This document shows, one piece after another, positions 8,677 to 19,527 of a stretch of 64,000 bases of DNA (positions are counted from its first letter, which is position 1; each line of letters begins with the position of its first letter). The stretch is from Paenibacillus sp. BIC5C1 (GTDB lineage Bacteria; Bacillota; Bacilli; Paenibacillales; Paenibacillaceae), in NCBI RefSeq assembly GCF_032399705.1, contig NZ_CP135922.1, positions 1,860,001 to 1,924,000 of the forward strand, given 5' to 3'. The notes under the pieces were generated by a model. That model had not been told where the DNA came from, did no database searches, and saw only the letters and a list, made by a program, of their open reading frames with translations. The translations under genes and the position numbers were made by a program.

Positions 8677-11600
8677 CTGAAACTCCATTATAAATTAATG
8701 TTAGTATTTAACGTTATGTTTTTAATTGTAGGTGCTATGGGCACATTTTATCTTCCAATTCAAGCAGCTACCAATGATCCGTACGGTCCAAAATCAATGA
8801 AGAGTCCATCTGTCCTGACCGTAAAATCTGCACCAAGAGTTGCTAATCCAGGTGTTTATTGGTATCAGCTTGATGATGGAAGTTTTAAAGCTGATCATAC
8901 TACTGGGCCTACTTTCTCTAGAAACTTGAATCCCTTGTCTTGTTCGTCTCCTTATCCTGATGAAAAAAATATACCCGATGAAGTTGACTTTTCCAATTGG
9001 CCTGCTACTCAATGGAATGAATATAATGGATATCCTATAACTTCATCAGTTCTTAAGTCTATAAGAATAAAAAGTGTTACTTATCAAACCAGATTACAGC
9101 AAACTTCTTATACAGGAATTGGTGAAACGGTAATACGAAGAGATAGTACCATTGTAAAAATCAACACAAAAACAGGAGGGAATCATTCAGTAAGTGATCG
9201 AACAGAGTTCGAAAATGGTGGTAAAACTAATCAAAATTGTGTGAAGCAAGTAGTAGCCTACCATACCCCAATGGATATCATCTGGGAAGGGGATCTTGAA
9301 GAAGAAAAAGAAATTGACGTAACTCCAGATTCCACCCTAACGGTTGGAGAAACCAAACAGATGGTAGCCAAAGTTAAAACGAAAAACTACGGAGCTACCC
9401 AATTTAGTGAAGGCATCGACGTAAGTCGGCGCGAGGCTGAGACCACCTGGTGGTCATCCGATCCGAGTATTGTGAGTATTGAACCCAAAACCGGAATGGT
9501 GAAGGCTGAAAAGCCGGGAACTGCTTTTGTACGTGCAATCTGGAACAACGGTACATACCTCATCTCGGATACGGCTGATATTACGGTAACGTCCCAACCA
9601 GGACTTATTGTGAACCTGCCAAACGCTTGTAAAGCAGACACAGCTACACCGCTGCAAGCTAAAGCTATCCTGACCAAGTCAGATCTCTCTGTTCATGAGC
9701 TTACCGCTCATCCCAAATTGACCTGGCAAAGCTCCAATCCAGCAGTAGCGACCATAGGTGCAGATGGAAAGATGACGATCAAAGGTATCGTCGGCAGCAC
9801 CACCATCACTGCGCGATTCTTGGATACAGCCCAGCAGTTGGATGAGGAAGGAACTCAGGTTTTAGATGTAAAGGATTGCACAGGTAACGGAGGAGAGGGG
9901 GGAACTGATCCAGGTAACGGCGGTGTTGTGGGTTGCCCCGTGACCATCAGTCCACCTAATAAAGGAGCGTTAATCGAATCGGCTGTCATGGACCCATCCG
10001 TCCGGGGCGTGTTGAAAGCTGATGATCGGGGATCTGAGAAGTTTGATGTCACCCGTGGCATCCCGACTTCTGAAGATCTCTATGCAAATGTCATGGCTAG
10101 AGGATACTTGTTCCAGCACCGTTGGGTGAACATGACGGGAACAGTGACTTATACGGTTAACGTAAAAAAGAAGTATCACAAAACTTGGACGATTCCGGGC
10201 AGAGCCTCGACAGGACCGAATGATCCAGGCACACCTCCACAACCTAAGGAACTAGATGTTCCTGTGGAAAAATCAATGCAGGTCATCCGGCAATATAGTT
10301 ATTGGCAGATTGATAATTTGGAAGTCTATCAGCTAAATCAAGCTACGGTATCCAATTATGCGCTTGGTGGCTACGGTGGTACAGTAACGTTGACTCCAAA
10401 CGGATATACACCGCCGACCTTGCAATCGGCTAATGATGACGCCGTTACCGCACATGTGAAACCTGCACCTTGCAAGGAAATCGACCTTGGCACTGAAACA
10501 AAGTCAGGCGGTGACAGCGAGCCGCCTACACCTGATGAGACGTCATTATTTCAATCCAAAGCAGAGGCCGAGGTCAAAGAGAACTCTGTAAATAATGACA
10601 AGGTGGTGTTTAATGGTGCCACTGTGATGGATCCTGCTCCGATGGATAAGACTGCTCCGCGACCTGGAACAATCCCTCGGCCTAGTATGATCGATGACAA
10701 CGTGCTGTACCAAAATCGTTTAACTATTCAGAATACACTGGTCAACAAGGCGGACCAACCGACAACGGGCGAGATCGCATATGGCTTGATTCCCGGCAAC
10801 ATTAAAGGGGGGCAGGATCAGAAGTTTCCTATTCAAGGGATCAATTCTGTCACAGTGCACACGCCTGTCGTTAACTATGCATGGGTATCTGATGATCAGC
10901 CGCATAACCAGAAAACAGTGCCTGATCCGACCAGTTCGGCACTTATTCTGGAACGACCGTTTATTGTACGCATCCCGACCTCGGGGCAGCATCTGGACGT
11001 AACCAGTTACCCGGGTTATGGCAACAGGGACTATGCCAAATATTTTCGCATCAAGCAGGTTCGTTTCCCCTTTGATGTCTATAACGCCGATAGAAGTCAG
11101 TTCATTCCGGCCAAGACCTGGGTGGACATCCCGGTCAACCAACTGGATACCGTTTTCTATCTTCCAGTGTGGGTGGATGAGGGACATTACCGAATTGAAT
11201 TTCGCAATATTGCCGAAAATGCTCCTTCGACATTCTCCGAACAGCAGGATGCCAACACGAATCTAACCCATCATGTTGCGGCAGATACGGTTCCGGTGGA
11301 GGTTATTGGGCGATTGTATGATTTTCACGTTACGGATATCGCCGATTATAATTGGGAGAACGTGTTCCGCAAGCAGCTCGGGAGTTCAGAGCCCACAGGG
11401 ATGAGCTACTGGACAGGACTTAACAGTATTGATGGTGATCCGCGAGGGAATCTGGCACCATTCGTGTTACCTGTTCGCCCAGGAAGTCACCCTGTGCAGG
11501 GTTTCGGTAATGTTGCGGTGAAAACGGGTTATCATATCAAATTCGACCTGAAAACGAAAGGCAATATGTTTGGCAAACAGGATGGTGTTCGAATTACTCC

Positions 11601-12342
11601 AACATTCTACTTTGTCAGCAAAGACGGCTCTTCCAGACAAGAAGTCGATCTATACTACCACCGCGGTCAAGAGCGACTTATTCGGATAGGTTCGGCGCAG
11701 GATTTGGAGAAACGGTTTGTTGTTCTGAACTCGAGGTTGCGTAACGTACCCGGTACGGACTTGGGGGATACGGCGCGTTATCAGTATACGTATGAACTGA
11801 CTGCCGATGAACGCAATCAGAGTTCACTCGCTGATTATATGGTCAAGCTTGTAGATCAAATCTCTCACCAGAAAACGTGGGTAGGCCGCTATGATTGGAT
11901 GATCTTGCCCGCTTCCATTCGTACACTGATTGGACCAAAGACAGACATTCCTTCGGGTGTTAGTGTAGACCGAGCGAATGCGGCGGTCCAGCGTTGGTAC
12001 GGTGAATACAGCCTGCCTGCGGATGTATACGCCGTATCAAAGGGAACCAATCTCGAAACGCTCGCTAGACAAAATCAACTGGATGAAAAGGCTTCTGTAT
12101 TTCTGAAGGATGGGTATATCGTAGTCAACTTCAATATCGAGACACTTCGAGATGGTGATACAGAAGCTCCACACCTGCAATACATTTATGCTCCACTGAT
12201 GAATCAGTGGCAGATGGAAGGTTTCAATAATCGCCCAGCAGACAGTCAAGGTAGAACTTGGCCCCTGAAGGATGGCGATGTGGTCTTTTACCATGCAGAT
12301 CAGTCCAGCCGGGGCGATTTTCAGTCTCAGGTGCCACATTAG
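8677..12342 (+). CDS. Large exported protein with Ig-like (Big_2) domains
   Basis: About 1,221 residues. A signal peptide (M-L-V-F-N-V-M-F-L-I-V-G-A-M-G then ...P-I-Q-A-A) is followed by a unique region, then two Big_2-type Ig-like domains at roughly residues 205-300 (V-T-P-D-S-T-L-T-V-G-E-T with W-W-S-S-D-P-S-I-V-S-I) and 305-400 (LTWQSSNPAVATIGADGK). The rest is long and mainly beta, of the kind seen in DUF5704-like Paenibacillus proteins, unassigned here. The first ATG is at 8698 and has no ribosome binding site, whereas CTG at 8677 lies 6 bases after AGGCGGTGAG and adds K-L-H-Y-K before the hydrophobic core, so a CTG start is proposed. Probably a secreted or wall-associated partner of the SLH protein. 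No catalytic motif seen. Confidence 0.7.
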   Translation: MKLHYKLMLVFNVMFLIVGAMGTFYLPIQAATNDPYGPKSMKSPSVLTVKSAPRVANPGVYWYQLDDGSFKADHTTGPTFSRNLNPLSCSSPYPDEKNIPDEVDFSNWPATQWNEYNGYPITSSVLKSIRIKSVTYQTRLQQTSYTGIGETVIRRDSTIVKINTKTGGNHSVSDRTEFENGGKTNQNCVKQVVAYHTPMDIIWEGDLEEEKEIDVTPDSTLTVGETKQMVAKVKTKNYGATQFSEGIDVSRREAETTWWSSDPSIVSIEPKTGMVKAEKPGTAFVRAIWNNGTYLISDTADITVTSQPGLIVNLPNACKADTATPLQAKAILTKSDLSVHELTAHPKLTWQSSNPAVATIGADGKMTIKGIVGSTTITARFLDTAQQLDEEGTQVLDVKDCTGNGGEGGTDPGNGGVVGCPVTISPPNKGALIESAVMDPSVRGVLKADDRGSEKFDVTRGIPTSEDLYANVMARGYLFQHRWVNMTGTVTYTVNVKKKYHKTWTIPGRASTGPNDPGTPPQPKELDVPVEKSMQVIRQYSYWQIDNLEVYQLNQATVSNYALGGYGGTVTLTPNGYTPPTLQSANDDAVTAHVKPAPCKEIDLGTETKSGGDSEPPTPDETSLFQSKAEAEVKENSVNNDKVVFNGATVMDPAPMDKTAPRPGTIPRPSMIDDNVLYQNRLTIQNTLVNKADQPTTGEIAYGLIPGNIKGGQDQKFPIQGINSVTVHTPVVNYAWVSDDQPHNQKTVPDPTSSALILERPFIVRIPTSGQHLDVTSYPGYGNRDYAKYFRIKQVRFPFDVYNADRSQFIPAKTWVDIPVNQLDTVFYLPVWVDEGHYRIEFRNIAENAPSTFSEQQDANTNLTHHVAADTVPVEVIGRLYDFHVTDIADYNWENVFRKQLGSSEPTGMSYWTGLNSIDGDPRGNLAPFVLPVRPGSHPVQGFGNVAVKTGYHIKFDLKTKGNMFGKQDGVRITPTFYFVSKDGSSRQEVDLYYHRGQERLIRIGSAQDLEKRFVVLNSRLRNVPGTDLGDTARYQYTYELTADERNQSSLADYMVKLVDQISHQKTWVGRYDWMILPASIRTLIGPKTDIPSGVSVDRANAAVQRWYGEYSLPADVYAVSKGTNLETLARQNQLDEKASVFLKDGYIVVNFNIETLRDGDTEAPHLQYIYAPLMNQWQMEGFNNRPADSQGRTWPLKDGDVVFYHADQSSRGDFQSQVPH

Positions 12343-12383
12343 AAAATAAAAAGTCCCTCAACCTAAATAAATCAAGTCAAAAG

Positions 12384-12424
12384 AAGCCGCCAGGATGCTT
12401 TTATGCATTACAGGCGGCTTTTGG
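12384..12424 (+). terminator. Rho-independent terminator
   Basis: AAGCCGCC (12384-12391) pairs with GGCGGCTT (12413-12420), with inner ATGC/GCAT pairing and TTTT after it. Ends the surface-protein operon. Confidence 0.8.
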
Positions 12425-13019
12425 TTTATAACATTGTATTACAAGAAACACCCATTTTTTTGTTGAATACCAAGCCAAATGGTTAATATTTATCTTGACG
12501 GTTTGTTTTTGAACATTATGGACCACAATTCTAAATAAGGAGGCTACGAATCGGGCGAAATCTGAAAATGCGTAGAAACCATCGCAGGATAAGCGATTAA
12601 CAACAAAACGCCATACAATCAGAGCACATTTGTGGGTCGGAAATGTTCCAATTATTCGATTCATCTAATTTATGCATCAATTGAACTAAAAATAGGAAAT
12701 GCTCCTGAGCGTAAAAGTTTATAGAATAGATATTAGAACACGGACTTCACTTGCAAAAGTTGAGGAAGGTGTAACCCTCGAACGGATCAGGACAGTATTC
12801 GACATCTGTGCGACGGTATATACAATCATCAGTTTACTATGATTTTGAAAACGCAGACAAACCTTGACGGGAGCGTCGGAACAACGTTACTACCACCAAC
12901 AGCACGATTATTGGACTTCATGAAAAATTTAGCTTAAAATGTTGAACGAACGCAAATTACGGCTTAGTCAATGATTTCCGTCAAAAACTTATGACTAAAT
13001 CAAGACGGAGGGAACGTCG
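12425..13019 (+). other. Gene-free stretch before odhA
   Basis: About 600 bases without a convincing gene. TTGACG (12495-12500), a 16-base spacer and TATGGA (12517-12522) form a possible promoter. A second TTGACG lies near 12864 with a poor -10. A 47-codon ATG ORF at 12699-12842 encodes a polar sequence with an IRTRTSLAKVEEGVTLERIR core but has only a weak, too-close AGGA in front, so it may be a coding remnant. Nothing else is recognised. Confidence 0.4.
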
Positions 13020-15893
13020 ATGACGATCGAGGAAGGCAACAAGAAACCCTGGGAAAGTTACTATGGCCCGAATATGGGATACGTACAGGAACAATATGAA
13101 TTATACTCCCAAGACCCGGGTGCAGTTACACCGGCTTATCGGGAATTATTTGAACAATGGGGTGCACCGCCGATGTCTGGCAGGGATGCACATACAGCCT
13201 CGTATTCTGGCAACGCCCAAAAGGCTTCCGGAAGCGTGGATATTCAACTATTACAGAAAGCGGTTACAGCAGGGAAACTGGTAATGAATATTCGTACCTA
13301 TGGTCACCTTGCGGCCGATATTGATCCTCTTGGAATCAGTGAAGATTCAGATACTTCTTTGCTTGAACCGAAGCATTTTGAATTGAATGAAGAAGATTTG
13401 AAAGCTCTGCCAGCTTCCCTGATCTGGGAAGGTGCAGATGGACAGACGGTAACAGGACTGGATGCCATCCAGCGCCTGCGGCAAATATATACAGGTCCTA
13501 TCGCTTATGAATTCAGCCATGTGCATGAAGTTCATGAGCGGGAGTGGCTGAACCGCCGTGCAGAATCTCGTACTTCGCCGGCACCGCTTAATCCAGAGGA
13601 GCGTAAAGCTTTGCTGGAACGTTTGGTTGAAGTGGAGCAATTTGAAGATTTCCTCCACAAAACATTTGTTGGGCAAAAACGTTTTTCTATTGAAGGAAAC
13701 GATGTGTTAGTCCCTATGCTGGATGAAGCAGTCCGAATTATGGCACACGCAGGTTCAAGCCATATTCTGATGGGGATGGCTCACCGTGGTCGATTGAACG
13801 TACTTGCTCATGTACTGGGCAAGCCGTATAGCAAAATTTTCTCTGAATTCCATCATTCTCCAAACAAAGATTTGGTTCCTTCCGAAGGGTCAACAGGAAT
13901 CAATTACGGTTGGACGGGGGATGTCAAATACCATCTGGGCGCAAACCGTTATGTAAAAGACGGCGAGACAGTACAAGCGCGTCTTACGCTTGCCAATAAC
14001 CCGAGTCACTTGGAATATGTAAATCCGGTTGTACAGGGTTTTGCACGTGCAGCACAGGATGACCGCCGTGATCCGGGATATCCGAAGCAGGATGTAACCA
14101 AAGCGGCAACTATTCTGATGCATGGCGATGCGGCTTTCCCTGGGGAAGGTATTGTAGCAGAAACGCTCAATTTCAAAGCATTGCCTGGTTACCAAAATGG
14201 CGGAACAATTCATATTATCGTGAACAACCGTCTTGGCTTCACAACAGACAGCGGTGATTCACGATCAACGTACTATGCGAGTGACCTTGCCAAAGGATAT
14301 GAAATTCCGATTGTGCATGTCAATGCAGACAATCCGGATGCATGTATCGCAGCTATTCGAATGGCAGCAGAATACCGTAACCTGTTCAAAAAGGACTTCC
14401 TGATTGACCTGATTGGTTATCGTCGTTATGGTCATAACGAAACGGATGATCCGGAAACAACACAGCCGACAGTGTATGACAAAGTAAAAGCTCATCCAAC
14501 GGTTAGTCACTTGTACCAGGATCATCTGAAAGAGGAATCGGTAATCGACGATGCTTCAATCAACAGTATTCGTGAAGCTGTAACGAATCGCTTAAAAGAA
14601 GCTTACGAGCAGATGAAGAACAATGAAGTACATGAATATTACCAACGTCAAATTAGCGAGCCAGAAGCCGTTTCGATTATTCCAACTGCCGTACCATTGG
14701 AAAATCTGCGCGCAATCAATGCAGATTTGCTGAAATGGCCAGAGAACTTTAATGTATATCCGAAGTTGCAGCGCATTTTGCAGCGCAGAAGCACATCTCT
14801 GAACGAAGGTGAGAAAGTAGACTGGAGCCTTGCAGAGACGCTTGCTTTTGCTACCATTCTTGCGGATGGCAAACCGATCCGGATCAGTGGACAGGATGCA
14901 GAACGTGCAACGTTTGCCCATCGGAACTTGGTGTTGCATGACTCCGAGAACGGTGCGAAATTCTGCCCACTGCATCATCTGCCACAGGCGAGAGCATCCT
15001 TTGCTATCTACAACAGTCCGTTGTCTGAAGAGTCCGTTGTTGGTTTCGAATACGGATATAACGTCTATTCACCAGATACGCTTGTAATCTGGGAAGCGCA
15101 ATTCGGAGATTTTGCCAACTGTGCACAGGTTATTTTTGACCAATTCGTATCTGCCGGTCGTGCCAAATGGTCACAAAAATCCAGTCTGGTCATGCTGCTT
15201 CCGCATGCGAACGAAGGTCAGGGACCTGAGCATACAAGTGCTCGTTTGGAACGTTTCTTGCAGCTTTGTGCTGAAGACAATATGACCGTTGCGAATTTGA
15301 CAAGTGCATCGCAATATTTCCATCTGTTGCGTCGTCAGGCTTCGTTGACTGAAACGGAAGATGCTCGTCCGCTGGTTATGATGTCTCCGAAAAGTCTCAT
15401 TCGTAATCCGCGTGTCGCTTCACCTGCAACAGAGTTCAGCGAGGGCAAGTTTGAGCCTGTGCTGGAGCAAGCAGGGTTGGGCACCAAACCGGATCGCGTA
15501 GAGCGCATCATTCTGTGCAGTGGTAAAATCGCCATCGATCTGGAAGATGCTTTTGAAAAGGATAAAGCAGATTGGTCTTGGCTTCACATTATTCGTGTCG
15601 AACAGCTGTATCCGTTCCCGGCGGAAGAAATCAAGCGTGTGCTTGCACGTTTCAGCAAGTTGAAAGAGCTGGTGTGGGTACAGGAAGAAAACAAAAACAT
15701 GGGTGCCTGGACATACATGGAGCCTCGTCTTCGTGAAATCGCACCAGAAGGAACAACCGTTAAATACGAAGGCCGTCCGGAACATGCCAGTCCTTCCAGC
15801 GGTTATCAACTTGTGCATGGCATGGAACAGCAACAGATCATTACATCCGCATTGAAGCAAACGACGAAGAATAATATTCCACTGGGGAGGTAA
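13020..15893 (+). CDS. odhA: 2-oxoglutarate dehydrogenase E1 component
   Basis: A 957-residue thiamine-diphosphate enzyme that decarboxylates 2-oxoglutarate in the TCA cycle and transfers the succinyl group to lipoyl-E2. The N-terminal E2-binding segment ([20 protein letters not shown]) is present, then [10 protein letters not shown] at about residue 254, the TPP/Mg motif region [10 protein letters not shown] at about 367, and the C-terminal transketolase-like domain with [15 protein letters not shown]. Length matches Bacillales OdhA/SucA. GGAGGG precedes the ATG. It is followed after 5 bases by the E2 gene in the same operon; no E3 (dihydrolipoyl dehydrogenase) gene lies in the window. Confidence 0.97.
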   Translation: MTIEEGNKKPWESYYGPNMGYVQEQYELYSQDPGAVTPAYRELFEQWGAPPMSGRDAHTASYSGNAQKASGSVDIQLLQKAVTAGKLVMNIRTYGHLAADIDPLGISEDSDTSLLEPKHFELNEEDLKALPASLIWEGADGQTVTGLDAIQRLRQIYTGPIAYEFSHVHEVHEREWLNRRAESRTSPAPLNPEERKALLERLVEVEQFEDFLHKTFVGQKRFSIEGNDVLVPMLDEAVRIMAHAGSSHILMGMAHRGRLNVLAHVLGKPYSKIFSEFHHSPNKDLVPSEGSTGINYGWTGDVKYHLGANRYVKDGETVQARLTLANNPSHLEYVNPVVQGFARAAQDDRRDPGYPKQDVTKAATILMHGDAAFPGEGIVAETLNFKALPGYQNGGTIHIIVNNRLGFTTDSGDSRSTYYASDLAKGYEIPIVHVNADNPDACIAAIRMAAEYRNLFKKDFLIDLIGYRRYGHNETDDPETTQPTVYDKVKAHPTVSHLYQDHLKEESVIDDASINSIREAVTNRLKEAYEQMKNNEVHEYYQRQISEPEAVSIIPTAVPLENLRAINADLLKWPENFNVYPKLQRILQRRSTSLNEGEKVDWSLAETLAFATILADGKPIRISGQDAERATFAHRNLVLHDSENGAKFCPLHHLPQARASFAIYNSPLSEESVVGFEYGYNVYSPDTLVIWEAQFGDFANCAQVIFDQFVSAGRAKWSQKSSLVMLLPHANEGQGPEHTSARLERFLQLCAEDNMTVANLTSASQYFHLLRRQASLTETEDARPLVMMSPKSLIRNPRVASPATEFSEGKFEPVLEQAGLGTKPDRVERIILCSGKIAIDLEDAFEKDKADWSWLHIIRVEQLYPFPAEEIKRVLARFSKLKELVWVQEENKNMGAWTYMEPRLREIAPEGTTVKYEGRPEHASPSSGYQLVHGMEQQQIITSALKQTTKNNIPLGR

Positions 15894-15898
15894 CAGCT

Positions 15899-17173
15899 GT
15901 GAGTGAAATTAAAGTACCTGCAATGGGTGAGTCGATAACGGAAGGAACTGTATCCAGATGGCTGGTCAAAGAAGGCGAAACCGTTAATCAGGGTGATGTT
16001 CTTCTGGAACTGGAAACGGATAAAGTAAATATTGAGATCAGTGCTGAAGAGAGCGGTGTTCTTGAGAAAATTGTTCGCCAGGAAGGCGAGACTGTAGAAA
16101 TTGGTGAAACGATTGGAACACTTTCAGCTGGAACTGGAGGAGGAAGCGGCGCATCCGCTTCCCAACCAGTAGCGACGGAACAGAAACAATCAGCTCCTGC
16201 ACCGGAAGCTCCAACTCCGCCACCAGCACCTGTTGCTGCAGTACCGGAATCTTCAGAGAGCAGCTCGAAGACAGCTTCACCATCTGCTCGTAAACTTGCA
16301 CGTGAACGTGGTATTGAGCTGGATCAGGTACAGAGCAAAGATCCGATTGGCCGTGTGTATCAGGAAGATGTGAAAACTCACAACACGCAGGCTGCCGCTC
16401 CTACAGCGCCTCCTGCTAAAGCTCCCACTGCAGCACCTAGTGCGCCGGCAGCAGGTGGTTCCACATATACCAAACCAGTAGAGCGTCAACGTATGTCCCG
16501 CCGTCGTGCTACCATTGCGAAACGTCTGGTAGAAGCACAGCAGACTGCAGCGATGTTGACTACGTTTAACGAAGTGGATATGACGGCAATCATGGATGTT
16601 CGTAAACGTCGTAAGGACAAGTTCAAAGAGAAACATGAAATCAATCTCGGCTTCATGTCCTTCTTTACCAAAGCGGTTGTAGGCGCTCTGAAAAAGTTCC
16701 CAACCATTAATGCGGAAATTGATGGTGAAGATGTAGTACTCAAAAAGTACTATGATATCGGTATTGCGGTATCTGCCAAAGAAGGTCTAGTTGTACCAGT
16801 TGTACGTGATGCAGATCGTCTTGGCTTCGCTGAGATCGAGAAAAGCATTGCTGACCTTGCATCCAAAGCGCGTTCCAACACGCTGGCGTTGTCTGATCTG
16901 CAAGGAGGAACCTTCACCATTACCAATGGCGGAACGTTTGGCTCCCTGTTGTCCACACCAATTTTGAATACACCTCAAGTAGGTATTCTGGGTATGCACA
17001 AAATCCAGCTTCGTCCAGTAGCGATTGATGCAGAGCGGATGGAGAACCGTCCGATGATGTATATCGCACTGTCGTACGATCACCGTATTATTGATGGTAG
17101 CGAAGCTGTACGTTTCCTCGTGACGGTAAAAGAATTGCTTGAAGATCCAGAGTCTTTGCTGATCGAAGGGTAA
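15899..17173 (+). CDS. odhB: 2-oxoglutarate dehydrogenase E2 (succinyltransferase)
   Basis: A 424-residue dihydrolipoyllysine succinyltransferase. Domains in order: lipoyl domain with the modified Lys about residue 42 in E-T-D-K-V-N-I-E; an Ala/Pro-rich linker (about 80-125); E3/E1-binding domain ([11 protein letters not shown]) at about 125-160; a second A/P linker; and a catalytic domain ending in the S-Y-D-H-R-I-I-D-G signature near residue 394, whose His and Asp are catalytic. GTG start, with GGGGAGG in the tail of odhA as ribosome binding site. Only one lipoyl domain, as usual for this subunit. A strong terminator follows. Confidence 0.97.
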   Translation: MSEIKVPAMGESITEGTVSRWLVKEGETVNQGDVLLELETDKVNIEISAEESGVLEKIVRQEGETVEIGETIGTLSAGTGGGSGASASQPVATEQKQSAPAPEAPTPPPAPVAAVPESSESSSKTASPSARKLARERGIELDQVQSKDPIGRVYQEDVKTHNTQAAAPTAPPAKAPTAAPSAPAAGGSTYTKPVERQRMSRRRATIAKRLVEAQQTAAMLTTFNEVDMTAIMDVRKRRKDKFKEKHEINLGFMSFFTKAVVGALKKFPTINAEIDGEDVVLKKYYDIGIAVSAKEGLVVPVVRDADRLGFAEIEKSIADLASKARSNTLALSDLQGGTFTITNGGTFGSLLSTPILNTPQVGILGMHKIQLRPVAIDAERMENRPMMYIALSYDHRIIDGSEAVRFLVTVKELLEDPESLLIEG

Positions 17174-17217
17174 TCCGTAACAATTAACATTAAATTGCCA
17201 TTTTACAAATAAAAAAA

Positions 17218-17273
17218 GAAAGCCCCTGAACGCGGAGAGCATAGTGTATGCTGGCTCCCGTTCAGGGGCTTTC
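17218..17273. terminator. Bidirectional terminator
   Basis: GAAAGCCCCTGAACG (17218-17232) pairs perfectly with CGTTCAGGGGCTTTC (17259-17273), with further inner pairing. A-rich sequence lies before it, so it can serve both odhAB and the converging minus-strand hydrolase. Confidence 0.85.
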
Positions 17274-17300
17274 GTCATTGTATAAGTGATTTATGCCGCA

Positions 17301-18278
17301 TTATATGGAATCGGCTGTTTCTGCATGTGCTGTGGAATGATGGGCACTGTTGTCGGGGGTATGCCTCTCCAGCCACTCCATGACATGCCGAGCAACCTCA
17401 GTCCGATTTATCTCATGCAACATTTCGTGACGTCCCCCCGGATAGAGACGGTATTCAATATCCTCAAGCTGAAGCTCCCGATATTGGGAGACCAGGTTCA
17501 GCACTCCTTTGCCATGAAGTCCCACCGGATCTTGTTCACCCGAGAAGAGATATACCGATTTATCCTTGGGAATACGTTTCATGTTGCGTGGCAAGTGAAT
17601 GTCCAACAAAAGTTTGAAAAAGTCACGGAAAAAACCTGCGGAGCAGACGGCTCCACACAAAGGGTCATCGATAAATCGCTTGACCTCTTCGGGGTCCCGA
17701 GACAACCAATCAAACGGCGTTGACGCCGGACGGAAAGAACGGTTGAATCCGCCAAATACGAGCGCATTGAGCAGCATACTTGGATGACCCGTCCCCTGAA
17801 TGCCACACTGCAAGAAAGCCAGTTTCTCTCCAATCCGAAGAAGACCACGTTTGCCATTGGTGCCGGACAAAATAAATGCATGGTAACGCTCGTGGCCAGC
17901 ATACATCAGATGCTGCACCAAAAACGACCCCATGCTATGCCCCATCAGAAAGAGGGGCACATTAGGGTTTTCTTTGGCGGCAACTTCGCCCAGATTCATC
18001 ATGTCACTCGCCATCCAGCGGAAAGCATCGACGCCGGCATTGCCCAACAAATTCGAGTTTTCTACTGTTTTGCCATGACCACGATGGTCATTCGCGTAGA
18101 CCGCATAGCCATGCGTGGTGAGAAGTTGAGCAAATTCAGCATATCGGGCAGCGGTCTCGCTCATGCCATGTGCAATCTGGACCACACCTTTGATGTTGCA
18201 CTCCGGATCGGGAAGCCAGCGGTACACATGAATACGGGTACCTTCATTGCCAACCAGGCTAAAGGTAGATTCCTGCAT
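17301..18278 (-). CDS. Alpha/beta hydrolase (monoacylglycerol lipase-like)
   Basis: A 325-residue Hydrolase_4 (serine aminopeptidase S33-type) fold protein. The nucleophile elbow G-H-S-M-G-S places the catalytic serine near residue 115; H-G-M-S-E near 38 forms the oxyanion region, N-D-H-R-G-H-G is a family hallmark, and the C-terminal S-G-E-Q-D-P-V and G-G-R-H-E supply Asp and His. This pattern is that of lysophospholipases/monoacylglycerol lipases; the exact ester is not known. The ATG at 18278 has AAGGAGG 11 bases upstream; a GTG at 18299 lies inside that site and is rejected as start. No signal peptide, so cytosolic. Confidence 0.85.
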   Translation of the reverse strand: MQESTFSLVGNEGTRIHVYRWLPDPECNIKGVVQIAHGMSETAARYAEFAQLLTTHGYAVYANDHRGHGKTVENSNLLGNAGVDAFRWMASDMMNLGEVAAKENPNVPLFLMGHSMGSFLVQHLMYAGHERYHAFILSGTNGKRGLLRIGEKLAFLQCGIQGTGHPSMLLNALVFGGFNRSFRPASTPFDWLSRDPEEVKRFIDDPLCGAVCSAGFFRDFFKLLLDIHLPRNMKRIPKDKSVYLFSGEQDPVGLHGKGVLNLVSQYRELQLEDIEYRLYPGGRHEMLHEINRTEVARHVMEWLERHTPDNSAHHSTAHAETADSI

Positions 18279-18360
18279 CTCGTGTAAATCCTCCTTCACA
18301 GGTCACATTAGAGCCAAATAAGCTAAGGTAAATTACTTGCATAGATCATTATTTATTGGA

Positions 18361-19338
18361 TTAAGGCAAATAAGAGCGAAGAACAGTAGTGTTACCATCC
18401 AGCGTATAGGAGCCCAGGTTGGCAGGAAGTAAGTAACATTGCCCAGCTTTCAATTCAATGTTATCCGATTCCGCATTATCCCACTCCAGCGTTCCGCTAC
18501 CTTCACAGACCACAAGAATAGTGAAGCTTTCAGCACTTGTAGAGAGCTCCCAACGTCCTGTAACAATCCCTTTTTCCACTACAAAATAAGGGCATTCTGC
18601 AAGCTTCAGCCACTCACCTGGAGTTGCGTTGTTGGTTTTCATCGTCGTGGCGCCAGCGCCCTCATAAGCCGTTACATTCAATGAATCCTCAACATGCAGC
18701 TCACGTGGTTTACCATCCAGGCCCGGACGATTATAATCGTAAATCCGGTATGTTGTATCCGAGTTTTGCTGGATCTCGGCAACAACGACACCTGCACATA
18801 AAGCGTGTACCGTTCCTGCAGGAATAAAGAACGTATCTCCAGCCTCTACAGGTACTTGACGAAGGGTATCCATGACTGTACCATTTTCCAGCGCTTCCTT
18901 CAGTACTTCACGATCAACGCCTTCATTCAAGCCGTAGATGATATGCGCTCCTGGTTTGGCATCCAGCACATACCACATTTCCGTTTTGCCAAGCTCGCCG
19001 GGAGGGAGCGCTTCGTAATCATCTGTTGGATGAACTTGTACCGACAGATCATCGTTACAGTCAAGCAGTTTGATCAGAAGGGGGAATCGTCCGCCCTTTT
19101 CCGAAACTCCTTTGGTTCCAAGCCATGCTGTGCCCAGCTGTTCGCGAACTTCGTCCAGGCCTTTTCCAGCAAGTGCTCCATTTAATACCTTAGTTGTACC
19201 ATTGGGATGATCTGCGATCATCCAGCCTTCTCCTATATGTCCTTCAGGTGGCGTCAGGCCGAATTGTTCCAGCGCGCGACCTCCCCATACACGTTCTTTG
19301 AACTCTGGTTGAAATTGCAGTGGGTATGGCGTAGGCAT
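18361..19338 (-). CDS. manA: Mannose-6-phosphate isomerase, class I
   Basis: A 325-residue zinc-dependent isomerase interconverting mannose-6-phosphate and fructose-6-phosphate. The metal ligands are visible: Q101 and H103 in S-V-Q-V-H-P, E120 in K-T-E-M-W-Y, and H178 in A-G-T-V-H-A-L. Length is that of the short Bacillus-type ManA/Pmi. GAGGAGAG lies just before the ATG. It is probably a separate transcription unit from the hydrolase downstream (about 80 bases between them) and shows no linked sugar transporter. Confidence 0.93.
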   Translation of the reverse strand: MPTPYPLQFQPEFKERVWGGRALEQFGLTPPEGHIGEGWMIADHPNGTTKVLNGALAGKGLDEVREQLGTAWLGTKGVSEKGGRFPLLIKLLDCNDDLSVQVHPTDDYEALPPGELGKTEMWYVLDAKPGAHIIYGLNEGVDREVLKEALENGTVMDTLRQVPVEAGDTFFIPAGTVHALCAGVVVAEIQQNSDTTYRIYDYNRPGLDGKPRELHVEDSLNVTAYEGAGATTMKTNNATPGEWLKLAECPYFVVEKGIVTGRWELSTSAESFTILVVCEGSGTLEWDNAESDNIELKAGQCYLLPANLGSYTLDGNTTVLRSYLP

Positions 19339-19527
19339 TTCTAATCTCTCCTCTAGTATATGAAATGGTGGATCGCTTTAATCAATCATGACCGCGTAGT
19401 ATTGGCATGAATGATACAGTGAATACGGTTGCACGTCTTTATGTAGTACACAAATCGCATAAATTGAACCCAAAGAGTGCTTTGTTGCGATTGTGTCTAG
19501 TTTATTGCATTTGTGGGACAAAGGAAA

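Noticed and set aside
12401..12664. Minus-strand 87-codon ORF considered as transposase fragment
   Set aside because: No ribosome binding site, overlaps the terminator, and no recognisable transposase motif.
17784..18287. Plus-strand 167-codon ORF opposite the alpha/beta hydrolase
   Set aside because: It is the antisense shadow of a gene with intact catalytic motifs and has no ribosome binding site.
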